Source: Trifolium pratense (taxonomy: Eukaryota > Streptophyta > Magnoliopsida > Fabales > Fabaceae). Taken from it: 64,000 bases of DNA. Each line of letters opens with the position of its first letter. The first letter of the stretch is position 1. The notes below the pieces were generated by a model, which was given only the letters and a program-made list of their open reading frames with translations, was not told the DNA's origin and did not search any database. Shown here in pieces: positions 41,742-52,956 of the stretch. The DNA lies in the NCBI RefSeq assembly GCF_020283565.1, contig NC_060063.1, positions 39,270,635 through 39,334,634 of the forward strand, given 5' to 3'. A program made the position numbers and the translations under genes.

Positions 41742-44456
41742 ATGGCTGGTGCTTCGTCTTCTTCTTCAAAAAGGATTCCACCGTTCATATTCAAGAATCT
41801 TCAGATTGTTGGGAATGAGATGGAATTCCCAGAATCTGAACTTACTTTTCTTTCAGAGAAGATGGTTGATTTCGATGGTCTACAAGCGAATGGGTTTGAT
41901 GTTAAAAAGTACTTTATCGCTCAGGGATGGGATAAGTACTTCGACATGCTTAATGGTCCCATCTATCCAGATTTGTTGAAGAAATTCTGGATGAAAGCAA
42001 AGGTGTTTGATAAGCATGAAGCTAAGAAGGAAGAGCTTGCTGCAATAGAAAGAGATCCTAGTCTGAAAGGTAAAACTAGGAAGGAAATGGGTTTGCTGGA
42101 TTATACAGGTGTACAGATTAGGTCAAATATCTGTGGGATGAACATGGCAATCTCGCCTATTCATTTCAATGCTCTTCTTGGTCTACCTAACTCTGGGATA
42201 GAGTTAGATGTGTTTGAAAAGGATACAAGATACAGGGATGATCTTCTGCATCTCATTTGCACAGATTTCTCTTTAAAAGGGAAAGTAAAGGGTCTGACTG
42301 ATGAATGTAGAGTTCTTTTCAAGATCATCCTAGCAGCTATCAGTCCAAGGGTTGGTGGGACTGATACTATCTCCTGGACTCATCGTCATCTGCTGTATTT
42401 TCTTCTGACTGAAAAGAAGGTTAATCTTGGAGATTACTTTTTTGAACGTATTTGTGAAGCCATTTTTGCAAGTAAATCTCAGAGGAAAACTACTATAGTT
42501 TATCCTAGGCTGTTGTCTGACCTTCTGCATCAAGGTCATGTTGTTCAGAACTTGAGGAAATTCCACCCTGAATTGGTTGAGAAGAGGTTCTATCCAGAAA
42601 TTCTGAACGCTAACTTTCTGTCCAAGATGCGTTTGATTGCATCTAAGCCTGTTGCTCCCCCACAAGAGTTCACTGTTAGGCTTGAGGATCGTCTGTATGT
42701 CGCAGGCTATCCACTTATATCTGAAGCTGATGCTGAGCATGTAATTCAAGGCTACTTGGAAGTGCTCAGACAAGAAGGTTTTGTTGTTGATAGGAGTATG
42801 ATTCCTCCTGCTCCTGTCAATCTGTATAACCCTAAGAGGAAACCAAAGAGAAAAGCTGATTCTCAGGATGAGCAAGTTAAGCCAGATCTTCTTGCTCAGA
42901 AGAAGGTTAAGGTTGAGCAATCTATGGCTGAACAGAGAACTAAGAGGAAGCATGAAGAAACTGCAAACAAGGCTGCTGAGGGAGCTTCTAAAAAGCCTAT
43001 TGTTATTGAGGAAGATAGTTCAGACAGTTCATCTGAAGGATCTACATCAGAAGATGAGACTGAATCTGATGAGGAGACTCTTGCTACTCGTTTGAGGATA
43101 AGACCTGCTCCTACTCCTAAAGATAAAGGTAAGTCTTCTAAGTATGTCTTTAATGAAAAAGAGATTGGATTAGGTTACACCAAACCTCTCAAAACCATCT
43201 TACCAACCTCTGATATTTCAACTTCTGATAACCCCCTATCTGAACTTGAAAAACATCTGAGCCCTGACCCTCTTAATAATCACCCTTTTTCTCATGAAAC
43301 TCAACACAAATCTAGCTCACCTCCAAAATCTACATCACCTCAACCTGAACCTCAACCTGACATTCCACCATCTGAACCTCAACCAGATATTCCTGTCACT
43401 AAACCAACCTCTCCCACAAAACAATCCTCTCCACCTCCTGAACCAACTCCTGAACATAAATCTCCTGAACCATCTCCTGAACATGTTCACCCTGAATCCA
43501 CTTCTGACATCTCATCATCTGAACCAACCCCTGAACCCCATCCTAACCCAAGTGCTGAACATGCTTCTCCTGAGCGTATTCACACTTGTGCTCCCAAGCC
43601 TTCAGAGGTAGAAGTTGTGATTATTGACAACCCTACTCCTGAAATACCTACTCTCTCTACCATTCCCAATCCTTCACCATCATCATCCAACACTTTTAGA
43701 AATCTATCCACTCAATTTCATGAAGACTTGCTTAGATTATCTACAATAAAGGACAGGTTCTTAGTTTGTCCTTCTGATGTGGATCTTGAAGTATCAAGCA
43801 TTAAAGCAAGGATTTGCAATGCTTTGGATGTTGCTGCTGCAAAGGTTAAGGCTGTTATTGGTAAGCGGGATCTGGAAGGTATAAGCTTCATGAGGGACAG
43901 TCTGGCTAGGGCTGAGTTGAAAAGGTTAACGCCATTCAATCATGAAGAGCATGAGCGTGCTAAGCTTGTTGCTATAGCTGCTGCTGTGAGACGTATGTCT
44001 GAATTCAAAGATTGCTGGGTTGATTCTACTCTTCTGCAACGTCTTGAGGATCAAAGGATTGAGACTGCACGTCTGGAAGAAGCTGCTGCTAGAGTTGCTG
44101 AGTTAGCAAATGAGCTACATAATGAAGATACCACAGAAGAGGATGTACTGGATGTGCTTGCCTCTCAGGATCAAGAGGATGTGCTGATGATAGACTATCC
44201 AGAGGAAGGTGAACCCTCTGATAAAGGCAAGGCACCTTTGATTGAAGAACCAGAACCTGTGATTGAAGATCAAGCTCCTGCTATGGCAGATCAGTTGCAG
44301 ATTTTTCAAGAAGCCCTGAGGGAACAGCAAGAAGGTCTAGAACGTCAAAGAGCTGCTCAAGAGACATTGGAAACCAAGGTGGATGGTTTAGTTTCCAATG
44401 TGGGATCTTTGAATGATAAATTTGACCAACTCTTAGCCTTTCTTAAGAAACCCTAG
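41742..44456 (+). CDS. Third (env-position) ORF of SIRE copy B, 904 aa
   Basis: Counterpart of the copy A ORF, about 79% identical over the N-terminal 135 residues. The conserved globular region (GWDKYFDMLNGPIYPDLLKK, SPRVGGTDTISW) covers about 1-340, then KRKPKRKADSQDEQ (likely nuclear localisation signal), an acidic patch, a Pro/Ser/Glu repeat-like segment about 500-640 with many PEP and SPEP steps, and a long C-terminal coiled coil ending DKFDQLLAFLKKP. No signal peptide or transmembrane helix visible. The coiled coil and NLS suggest a nuclear or particle-associated role (inference). Confidence 0.85.
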   Translation: MAGASSSSSKRIPPFIFKNLQIVGNEMEFPESELTFLSEKMVDFDGLQANGFDVKKYFIAQGWDKYFDMLNGPIYPDLLKKFWMKAKVFDKHEAKKEELAAIERDPSLKGKTRKEMGLLDYTGVQIRSNICGMNMAISPIHFNALLGLPNSGIELDVFEKDTRYRDDLLHLICTDFSLKGKVKGLTDECRVLFKIILAAISPRVGGTDTISWTHRHLLYFLLTEKKVNLGDYFFERICEAIFASKSQRKTTIVYPRLLSDLLHQGHVVQNLRKFHPELVEKRFYPEILNANFLSKMRLIASKPVAPPQEFTVRLEDRLYVAGYPLISEADAEHVIQGYLEVLRQEGFVVDRSMIPPAPVNLYNPKRKPKRKADSQDEQVKPDLLAQKKVKVEQSMAEQRTKRKHEETANKAAEGASKKPIVIEEDSSDSSSEGSTSEDETESDEETLATRLRIRPAPTPKDKGKSSKYVFNEKEIGLGYTKPLKTILPTSDISTSDNPLSELEKHLSPDPLNNHPFSHETQHKSSSPPKSTSPQPEPQPDIPPSEPQPDIPVTKPTSPTKQSSPPPEPTPEHKSPEPSPEHVHPESTSDISSSEPTPEPHPNPSAEHASPERIHTCAPKPSEVEVVIIDNPTPEIPTLSTIPNPSPSSSNTFRNLSTQFHEDLLRLSTIKDRFLVCPSDVDLEVSSIKARICNALDVAAAKVKAVIGKRDLEGISFMRDSLARAELKRLTPFNHEEHERAKLVAIAAAVRRMSEFKDCWVDSTLLQRLEDQRIETARLEEAAARVAELANELHNEDTTEEDVLDVLASQDQEDVLMIDYPEEGEPSDKGKAPLIEEPEPVIEDQAPAMADQLQIFQEALREQQEGLERQRAAQETLETKVDGLVSNVGSLNDKFDQLLAFLKKP

Positions 44457-44735
44457 GATTCTATGCACATTTTCTTCATATTGTTATGTTTTTGCTTGCT
44501 TATTTTGTCATGTTTATTTCCTTGTTTACCTTCTGAACACTTTTTCTGGTTTATCTATTTCAAGATTTTGTTTATGTTTTGATTGATTACTTATTTTAAG
44601 TCCACTTGATATCTATATTTTCTTGATAAATAAGAACACAAGAACACAAGATGCTTTTAAAAACGAAAATTTTTATTAATGATCTGATAATGTAGAGTAC
44701 ATTGGTAAAAAGAAAAAGAAAAAGACAACCTAATC

Positions 44736-45101
44736 CTAATCAGATGGATAAAACTCAGAAGAAATCTCTGATTTCTCCTCAGCATCCTCTGATGATATTT
44801 CAATGGGATCTGGGTTTTGCTCTTGTTCTTCTTCTTCTTGTTCCTCTTCTGGAACATAGCTAGCCAAGAACTCCACATAGTCAGCATCATCTTCATTCTC
44901 TTCAGCTTCAGAGTCTGATGAGATGATTATTATCTCAGCATCTTGTGGTTTCTTGTTATCTTTTTTCTTCTTCTCATCGTCTTCGCGTTTTTCGTCTTCC
45001 TTCCTTCTCTTAAAATCTGCGATGCGTAAACTAAATCTTTTCATTATTCCTACCTTCTCTTGCTTCACTTGTTTACTCTTGTTTTTACGTGAAGCAGGCA
45101 T
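44736..45101 (-). CDS. Conserved antisense acidic ORF of SIRE copy B (121 aa)
   Basis: Opposite strand to the element's other genes, between the third ORF and the polypurine tracts. ATG at 45101. Same length as in copy A, no indels, about 17 substitutions of which most are Lys/Arg or Asp/Glu exchanges. Basic N-terminus (KNKSKQVKQEK), acidic remainder (DAEIIIISSDSEAEENED, NPDPIEISSEDAEEKSE), ending SSEFYPSD. In codons 55-121, I count nine base differences from copy A, seven of them synonymous. TATAAAAA at 45122-45115 lies very near the start; AATAAA at 44677-44672 follows the stop. Function unknown. Confidence 0.7.
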   Translation of the reverse strand: MPASRKNKSKQVKQEKVGIMKRFSLRIADFKRRKEDEKREDDEKKKKDNKKPQDAEIIIISSDSEAEENEDDADYVEFLASYVPEEEQEEEEQEQNPDPIEISSEDAEEKSEISSEFYPSD

Positions 45102-45235
45102 GTTAACTTGTTCCTTTTTATAAACCCTTGAGCGCGTTGGTTTTTGTTTTTGAAATTAATTCACCTTTGTAACAACCACTCTTTCTTCTTTGACTGTCTT
45201 GGTTTTATAACTATGTTTTACTTTTTGATAATGAC

Positions 45236-45681
45236 AAAAGGGGGAGTAGTTACGCATTAATTGATATGTTCCAAAACTGAAACCACGCCTTTTATCTCGC
45301 TTTTATCTGTTAAATTAAAAGTTGTTTCTTTTAAGTTGTCTTACGTATTTCAATGCGGAGACTAAGTTAGTTGAAACTGAAATAAATTTCATAAGTAAGG
45401 ATAAGTTAAGAGTGCAATTTTAACTTAGCCTTATGAGACTTAGGGGGAGAGCTTGCAAACCTCTCACTCTGAAGAAAGATATGAAATTTGTTTTATTTCA
45501 AAACATCTTAATCTTATACTAAATTAAAATATCATGGATAAAACATAAAGTTCAGACTTTATGGAGTATCAATCTTAGGGGGAGCTTGCAAACCTCATAA
45601 ACCTAAGAGAAACATGATAAGTTAATTTAACAACAATTGTCAATTAATACTTATGTTTGTCATCATCAAAAAGGGGGAGAT
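45236..45681 (+). promoter_or_regulatory. Cluster of four polypurine tracts in SIRE copy B
   Basis: GGGGGAG-type tracts occur at about 45236-45247, 45441-45450, 45577-45585 and 45670-45681, the last one adjoining the 3' LTR. Copy A has the same four at matching places. Confidence 0.6.
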
Positions 45682-46805
45682 TGTTGGAACAAAATTGATT
45701 TAAAAATGTTTGCCCCTAAATCTATAAAGGTTTTGATGATAACAAAGTATTAATAAACAATTGGAAGGACTAAAAATTTACTTTAAGTGCGCAGATATAA
45801 GCATCATATAAGCTCTGAGTGAAGTTCAGAGGATGTGAATTCAGAAGTTCACAAGCGCTCAGAAGATGTTGGACTTCAGAGGTTACAACGTTCAGAGGAT
45901 GAAGACTTCAGTACTTCTTGTCTGTCTACGAGCTTCATCAAACTCTGAAGATCTCTTTGAAAGCTGTGAAGATTCTCTTTACTAGTCAACTCTTCTACCA
46001 ATGAAGAAAAGGACCTTTCAAGTCTGATCAGCTCAGCTACCTCTGTTTTGTCTGTCCTATCTTGAGAACGTGGGTCTTCAGTTTTGTTAGCTGAATAAGG
46101 AAAGTCCACTCTGCAGTAGTCAAAGTAACTGAAACTCTTTCTTAGTTTTGGATACAACCAAACTGCATCAAGACAGACTGCTTGAAGACAAAAGGTTATC
46201 AACTCCAACGGCTCCTTTGCAACGACTCTTTTCTAGTGGTATATATACTTGAAGGATCAGCTGCAACAAATAACAATTATCAAGAATTGAACGTGCGCTG
46301 AACAAACTCTGAACTCTGTGATATACAAGCTCTGAACCTTTCTCAAGTGTTTTTGCACTTTAGCCAAATACTCTGTACTATTTGTATTTGCTCACCTTAG
46401 GTTCATCTAAGAGCATTTGTATATTTTTATATACTTTACCATTACTTGAGGAAACTTAAGCTTGTGTGCTTAAGTGTGGAAACTTAAACTTGTGTGTTTA
46501 AGTGTGAAGTCTTAAGCTTGTGTGCTTGAGCATAGTTGTGAAGTCTCTTGCTTGTGTGCTTGAGCAGGTGTAATCTTGTGTGATTATAGTGAACTCCCTT
46601 GGAAGTGCAAGGGGACTGGACTACTCTCGTTTTGTGAGAGGAACCAGTATAAATTGCTTGTGTGATCTCTCTCTCTATCTCCTTAACTTGTTATTTATTG
46701 TGTTACTTTTCCGCTGCTAACGTAGTTGAGTTAAGAACTTGAAAAAGTTTTAACTTAGCTAAAACACAATTCAACCCCCCCCCTTCTTGTGTTTTCACAC
46801 CTTCA
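45682..46805 (+). repeat. 3' LTR of SIRE copy B
   Basis: 1124 bp, identical by eye to the 5' LTR except for two extra C in the homopolymer near the right end. Confidence 0.95.
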
Positions 46806-49446
46806 GAAATTGACAAGCACCACTTGTGCTTTTTCTTTCAAGTTTGTCACCAGCATAGTCAGCATCACAATAGGCTTTTAGGTCAAAATGTGATCCCTTT
46901 TTGTACCATAGACCAACATCTGGTGTTCCCACCAAATATCTAAAAATCCTTTTGACTGCTGTAAGGTGAGATTCCCTTGGAGATGTTTGAAATCTTGCAC
47001 AAAGACCAACTGAGAATACAATGTCTGGTCTACTTGCAGTTAAATATAGAAGTGATCCAATCATTCCTCTATATTCTTTTTCAGACACAGTTTTACCACT
47101 TTCATCTTTGTCTAAAGTTGTTGATGGATGCATTGGAGTAGTCATGATCTTTGCTTCATTCATGTTGTACTTCTTGAGAAGATCTTTGATATATTTTTCT
47201 TGACTAATAAAGATTCCATCATCTTGTTGCTTGATTTGCAAGCCAAGAAAGAAACTGAGTTCTCCCATCATGCTCATTTCAAATTCACTTTGCATAAGGT
47301 TTGAAAAATCCTCGCACATTTTTTCGTTAGTAGCACCAAATATAATATCATCAACATATACTTGCACAATTAATAAATCATTTTCATTTGTTTTTCTAAA
47401 AAGTGTTGTATCAATTTTTCCTCTAGAAAAACCATTTTCAATTAAAAATGAGCTTAATCTATCATACCATGCTCTTGGGGCTTGTTTAAGTCCATATAAA
47501 GCTTTGGTAAGTTTAAAAACATGATTAGGTTTGTGTTCATTTTTAAAACCAGGAGGTTGATGGACATAAACCTCTTCATTTAAAAATCCATTTAAAAATG
47601 CACTTTTCACATCCATTTGAAAAAGTTTAAGACACTTATGAGATGCATATGCAAGTAATATTCTAATTGCTTCTAACCTTGCTACTGGTGCAAAAGTCTC
47701 ATCATAATCTATACCTTCTTGTTGATTATAACCTTGAGCAACAAGTCTTGCTTTGTTGCGAATTACCTTACCATTTTCATCCATTTTATTTCTGAAGACC
47801 CATCTAGTTCCAATGATAGAATGATCTGCAGGAGCTGGTACTAGCTTCCATACTTCATTCTTTTCAAATTGTGAAAGTTCTTCTTTCATGGCAATTTTCC
47901 ATGATTCATCAATGATAGCTTCATCTATGGATTTTGGCTCAATTTGAGAGATCATAGCTAGATTGTTCTCATTAAGTTGAAATGATCTTCTGGTTCTTAC
48001 ACCTTCTGCAGTATCGCCTATTATTTGTTCTTGAGGATGATTGTTTACAATCTTCCACGTTTTAGGAGGTTCTTGAGGTGGTGATTCCTGTTCTGCAACC
48101 TGTTCTTTTGATGAGCTTTGCTCATCTTCATCATCTATTTCTCTTACACATGATATATCATCATATTCATCAAATTTTACATGCATACTTTCTTCCAAAG
48201 ATTTTGATGTTAGATTATAAACTCTATATGCTTTAGATGTTAAAGAGTATCCTAAAAAGATTCCTTTATCAGACTTAGAGTCAAATTTTCCTAGATTGTC
48301 TTTAATATTTAAGATGTAACAATAACACCCAAAAATGTGAAAATAAGAAACATTTGGTTTTTTATCTTTCCAAAGTTCATAAGGGGTTTTGTTCAAAACT
48401 TTTCTAATAGACATTCTATTCAAGATATAGCAAGCAGTGTTGACAGCTTCAGCCCAAAAGTATTTTTCAACATTGGATTCGTCTATCATAGTTCTTGCCA
48501 TTTCTTGTAAGGTTCTATTTTTTCTTTCAACAACTCCGTTTTGTTGAGGAGTTCTTGGACAAGAAAAGTTGTGAGAAATACCATTTTCATCAAAGAATGA
48601 TTCAAAGTGGGAGTTTTCAAATTCTCCACCATGATCACTTCTTATGGAGATGATATTTGAACCTCTTTCATTTTGAACCTTTTTACAAAAGATTTTAAAA
48701 GATTCAAAAGATTCATCTTTATTTTTTAAAAACAAAACCCATGTGTATCTAGAATAGTCATCAACAATAACAAAACCATAGTTTTTACCACCTAGACTGG
48801 TAGTTTTGACAGGTCCAAACAAATCTATGTGAAGTAGCTCAAGAGGTTTTTTAGTTGAAATAAAGTCTTTTGGTTTAAAACTGCTTTTAGCTTGTTTTCC
48901 CTTTGTACAACTTTCACATAGTTTATCTTTGTCAAAACTTATCTTTGGTAATCCTCTTACTAGATCAAGTTGAGAAAGTTTTGCAATTGTCCTCATATTT
49001 ACATGTCCTGCCCTTTTATGCCAAATCCATTTATCCTTTTCAAGAGATACAAAACATGATTCAACAGGCAGTTCATCTAGATATATGACATACACATTCT
49101 TTTTTCTTAATCCATTAAAAAGTGTTTTTCCAGAAGATATTTGTTTAATTTCACATGTATGAGTTTTAAAAGTGACTTCAAGACCACTATCACACAATTG
49201 GCTAATACTTATTAAGTTATGTTCTAGACCTTCTACATAATGAACATTTTCTAATTTAGCAGAATTAATTTTACCTATTATACCTTTACCTTTGATGCTA
49301 GCTTTTTCATTATTTCCAAAGGTAACGGTTCCTCCTTCCTTTTCTTCAAAGGAAAGGAAGCTGTGTCTGTCTCCAGTCATGTGCCTTGAGCAGCCACTGT
49401 CCAAGTACCATGGCTTTTTCTTGACTGCTAGCATACATTCCTGCAT
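46806..49446 (-). pseudogene. pol: SIRE copy C pol, N-terminal 880 codons
   Basis: From the ATG at 49446 it reads protease ([14 protein letters not shown]), GAG-pre-integrase ([10 protein letters not shown] to CESCTKGKQ), integrase ([30 protein letters not shown]), reverse transcriptase ([29 protein letters not shown]) and the beginning of RNase H ([20 protein letters not shown]), where copy B interrupts it. The open frame overlaps gag by 101 bases in the +1 register, with an upstream stop just before the ATG. A single frameshift in an AAGAAAAAG run, or programmed +1 shifting, could explain this. Confidence 0.92.
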
Positions 49447-51208
49447 TTGAGTTTAGTAAGACTTTTGGTACCCATATGGATTTGGGTCCTTGTTGGTTAG
49501 TGTTTTTAAAATGCATTCTCTTATGAGATGGTTTTGTGTATGCATTCCTTTGAGACCAGTTTTGGAGATTATCTGGAGAATGATCTCTCACAGAATTTTT
49601 TGATCTTTTCTTAAAACAAAAGTATCTTATATGTCCATGTTTATGACAGAAGGAACAAAACAGTTTTTTTACTTTTTGATCTTTTTTAGGTAAGAAAACT
49701 TTATCATAAATTGTTTGATGAGTTTTGAAGCCTATTCCATTTTTATCAATTACTCTTTGTTGAACACCTAGGATGTTTTCAAAGGTTTCAGTTGCTTTTA
49801 CATATTTGGCTATGTCTTTTTCTAAAAGTGAAATATTCTGTTTTAGTCCTAAGTTTTCTTGTTGAACAATAATTTCTTCTTTACTTAACTTAGATACTTT
49901 ATCTAGATCATTTTGAACTCTTTTTAAAGTGTCTTCTAAGGTTTTATTTTTAGTTTCATACTCATCTTTTTCTTTGATGACTTTAGTAAGTTCAAATTTA
50001 TACTCATCTCTTTCTTTAATACTTTCAGTGAGTTCATTTTTAAGTTGATCATACTTTTGAGCAGTAATTTGTGAATCATACAAGAGATTATCAAATAGTT
50101 GTTCAGTTTTCATGCATGATGAACAAGGTTCAAGATTTACCTCATCAAAGTTGGTTCTGGTCATTAGGCAGACATTTGCTTCTTCTTCTTCTGGTAATTC
50201 TTCTAGATCGTCCCATGTAGCCATCATGGATTTGTTGTAGGGAGGTCTTCTTTGCTTCAGCTTTGGACATTCATTTTTGTAATGTCCAGTTTGATTGCAT
50301 CCGTAACACTTTACTTGGCTTAAATCAGTTTCATTTCTTCTTGGTGGAAATGAATTTTTGATTTGATTTCTTCTCATCATCAGCCTTTGGATTCTTCTTG
50401 AGAGAAAAGCCATTTCTTCCTCATCATCTTGTTGAAGAGGATTCTCTTCATCACATGTTATTTCTCTTTTAAGGTTCTCTTTTACTTGTGATTCTAGAGC
50501 AATCATTTTGTTATTTGCTGGTTTCTTTTCTTGAAGTATTGCTTCATGAGCTTTTAAAGATCCAATGAAATCTTCAAGATCCATTTTCTTAAGATCTTTT
50601 GCTACAGTTATTGCAGTTACTATGTGTCTCCATTCTTCTGGTAGACATCTTAGTAGCTTTCTTATTCTCTCATGTGTGGTATATTTTTTACCAAGAGAGT
50701 TTAGCTCATTTATGATAACTGTAAACCTTCCATACATTTGATCTATAGTTTCACTGTTACTCATTTCAAACAGTTCAAACTTTCGTACTCCTATGTCAAT
50801 TCTTGTTTCTTTTATGTGGTTGGTTCCTTCATGGTGTGTTTGAAGAGTAGTCCACATTTCTTTAGCCGTCTTGCATTCCATGATCCTGTCATATTCTTCC
50901 CTGCACAAAGCACTTTTAATAAATAATTGAGCTTTAGTGTTTAGTAGTACCCTGTCAGATTCCTGAGTTGTCCACTCAAGCTGTGGTTTTGGTGTGAATG
51001 AATCTTTGACCAGTGGAGTATAGTCTCCAACTTCTACAACAGTCCACATGTTGATGTCTTGTGATCTAAGAAATAGTTCCATCTTGTCTTTCCAGTAATA
51101 GTAGTCATTTCCTTCAAAAAGAGGTGGTCTAGTTGATGATCCTCCTTCTGAGATGAATTTTGCAGGTTTAGACATTACTTCCTTCCTGAATCTTTTCCTC
51201 AAGCACAT
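49346..51208 (-). CDS. gag: SIRE copy C gag, up to 620 aa
   Basis: The open frame starts at 51208 ([11 protein letters not shown]), but [17 protein letters not shown] at 51175 fits SIRE-type gag starts better. The UBN2-like region ([21 protein letters not shown] onward) spans about 30-250. There are two zinc knuckles of the CX2CX4HX4C form: [14 protein letters not shown] near 305 and [14 protein letters not shown] near 515, with a coiled coil between them. The end ([11 protein letters not shown] then a short tail to the stop) overlaps pol. Copies A and B have only the first knuckle. Confidence 0.9.
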   Translation of the reverse strand: MCLRKRFRKEVMSKPAKFISEGGSSTRPPLFEGNDYYYWKDKMELFLRSQDINMWTVVEVGDYTPLVKDSFTPKPQLEWTTQESDRVLLNTKAQLFIKSALCREEYDRIMECKTAKEMWTTLQTHHEGTNHIKETRIDIGVRKFELFEMSNSETIDQMYGRFTVIINELNSLGKKYTTHERIRKLLRCLPEEWRHIVTAITVAKDLKKMDLEDFIGSLKAHEAILQEKKPANNKMIALESQVKENLKREITCDEENPLQQDDEEEMAFLSRRIQRLMMRRNQIKNSFPPRRNETDLSQVKCYGCNQTGHYKNECPKLKQRRPPYNKSMMATWDDLEELPEEEEANVCLMTRTNFDEVNLEPCSSCMKTEQLFDNLLYDSQITAQKYDQLKNELTESIKERDEYKFELTKVIKEKDEYETKNKTLEDTLKRVQNDLDKVSKLSKEEIIVQQENLGLKQNISLLEKDIAKYVKATETFENILGVQQRVIDKNGIGFKTHQTIYDKVFLPKKDQKVKKLFCSFCHKHGHIRYFCFKKRSKNSVRDHSPDNLQNWSQRNAYTKPSHKRMHFKNTNQQGPKSIWVPKVLLNSNAGMYASSQEKAMVLGQWLLKAHDWRQTQLPFL

Positions 51209-51235
51209 GTTAGATGCTTAGACTTTAGAGGCAGT

Positions 51236-51247
51236 GCTCTGATACCA
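51236..51247 (-). promoter_or_regulatory. Primer-binding site of SIRE copy C
   Basis: TGGTATCAGAGC on the minus strand, two bases inside the 5' LTR; initiator-Met-tRNA type. Confidence 0.92.
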
Positions 51248-51249
51248 AT

Positions 51250-52956
51250 TGAAGTAACAAGGTTTGTCACAAGGAAGGGGGGTTTGAATTGTGACCCTTT
51301 AAAATTTTCTACTGCAAAATAAAGTTAGACAATAACAGCCTACAAAAGCTTGATGGTTAGATCAACTGGAGAACGTTCTCCTTAAAATGTAAGTGCAAAT
51401 AATCAAGTGATTAGTGTGTATAGTGTTTGCACAAAATAAAAGAGTAAGGGAGAAGAGAATCACACAAAGAATTTATCCTGGTTCACCCCTTAATAGTATG
51501 GGCTACTCCAGTCCCCACTTGCGTGAGATTATCCACTATAATCTAGACCAAGATTACAGAAACTTCCCTTTGATCTAAGCCCAGATCAAAGAACCCTTTA
51601 TGACCTAAATCCAGATCACAAAGTATCCAGCTATATTCAGCTGATCTACCTTTACAAGGTAACCTCAATCAATTATACCCAATTGACTTGAGAGAATCCT
51701 AAAGATTTAACAATGATTCTTTTGGATCTAAGCTTATACACCTAACCGGATGTGAAGCTTACAAATTGATACACTCAAAGTACTCTATAAAATATGATCC
51801 TAGATTTCTAGAGAGCTTTAGAGTATGAGTGAAAAGAAGAGCTTGAGTGCTTGAGATGGAATGTATTTAGATTGCTTTGTGTGCTTCAAGTTCTTACTCT
51901 TCCAATTAAACCAACGTGCTATTTATAGATGGAGATGCTCCTTTGTTGCTTGGACATCACACATATACGTTGTGAGTGAGGAACTAGCCGTTGTGAGAGA
52001 AACAAAACAGCCCATGTGATTTTGTCTTTGAGATGCTCCAGGAGATCATTCTTCTAATGGTCTCTGACTGTCACATTGTACTTGTTGGTCAGAAATATTC
52101 TTCCACCAACTGTCAATGAGTTGTCTCTGAGTGTATATCCGTTGTAAATGTATTTCCCATGTGGGAAAATAAGATTTGAATTCATTTGGATAAGATTGCC
52201 ACCTAAGTGCAGAAACTGGGAGATCATTCTCCAGGACGTTGGAGACCATTCTCTGAGATGGTGTGGATAAGGTCCAACGAAAATATAGCTGTTGCAAGTT
52301 GTTGCAAGTTGTCAACCAGCTGTAAACTCTTCATCAAAGGCATAGAGTAGCCACTGTTCACTTGTCCTTCAAAGGACACATGAATAGTGAGATAAGTACT
52401 ATTTTATGGGAGAATGTAGCCACCCATGTCATAAGCTTGTACTTTGGATCAGAAATGAAACTTCATTGCAAGCTGTATGTACTTGTTGCTGAGTTCTCAT
52501 TGGTCTAGATTAACTTCTTTAATGATGTTCTTGGAGAACATAAAGCCTTGTTGCAAGATGTGAAGTTATTATTCCTTAAAGAAGCTTATTCGAGTAAGCT
52601 CAAGAACCAAAATCAATTCCTTGCCTTAAATGACTTATTTGCACTGTTATGATCCTTTAATAAGTCCAACTTAAAAGTTCTTTCTTGTCTTGTACCAGTT
52701 GACTTGAATAAGTGCTTATGCTTTAGAATACACAAGTCTGGAGACCAATCTGAGATCATTCTTCTACTGCAGATTTGTCTAAAACTTGTTTGATTCTTTT
52801 CTTATGAGTGAAACAAGGTTAATTTAATCCATTGCATCTGTTCTTAAATTAAATCACTCAAGAGCACTTGTTAGATCACAAAATGATCAGAATCAAATTA
52901 AAATTTAATTAAGGGTTGTTATCTTTAAAACATCAAAATAGGATTTTGTCTCAACA
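51250..52956 (-). repeat. 5' LTR of SIRE copy C
   Basis: 1707 bp, same as the 3' LTR by eye. The minus-strand CTATAAATA near 51918-51928 is the likely promoter TATA box. Confidence 0.95.

Larger units (their letters stand above)
34531..46805 (+). mobile_element. SIRE-type Copia retrotransposon, copy B (12,275 bp)
   Basis: Complete plus-strand element. LTRs at 34531-35652 and 45682-46805 look identical except for a run of 7 versus 9 C. The duplication GAAAT lies at 34526-34530 and 46806-46810. The layout matches copy A: gag, pol, spacer, third ORF, antisense small ORF, several polypurine tracts. All ORFs are open. It split the pol gene of copy C, so it is younger than C. Confidence 0.96.
29296..52956 (-). 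mobile_element. SIRE-type Copia retrotransposon, copy C (second family)
   Basis: The LTRs at 29296-31002 and 51250-52956 are both 1707 bp with no difference seen by eye. The target duplication AAAAG lies at 29291-29295 and 52957-52961. In element orientation: 5' LTR, PBS, gag, pol, third ORF, polypurine tract, 3' LTR. Copy B with its duplication (12,280 bp) lies inside the RNase H region, so C itself is about 11.4 kb. Pol has [14 protein letters not shown] as in A and B, but LTRs and coding regions are clearly a different family. Confidence 0.94.
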
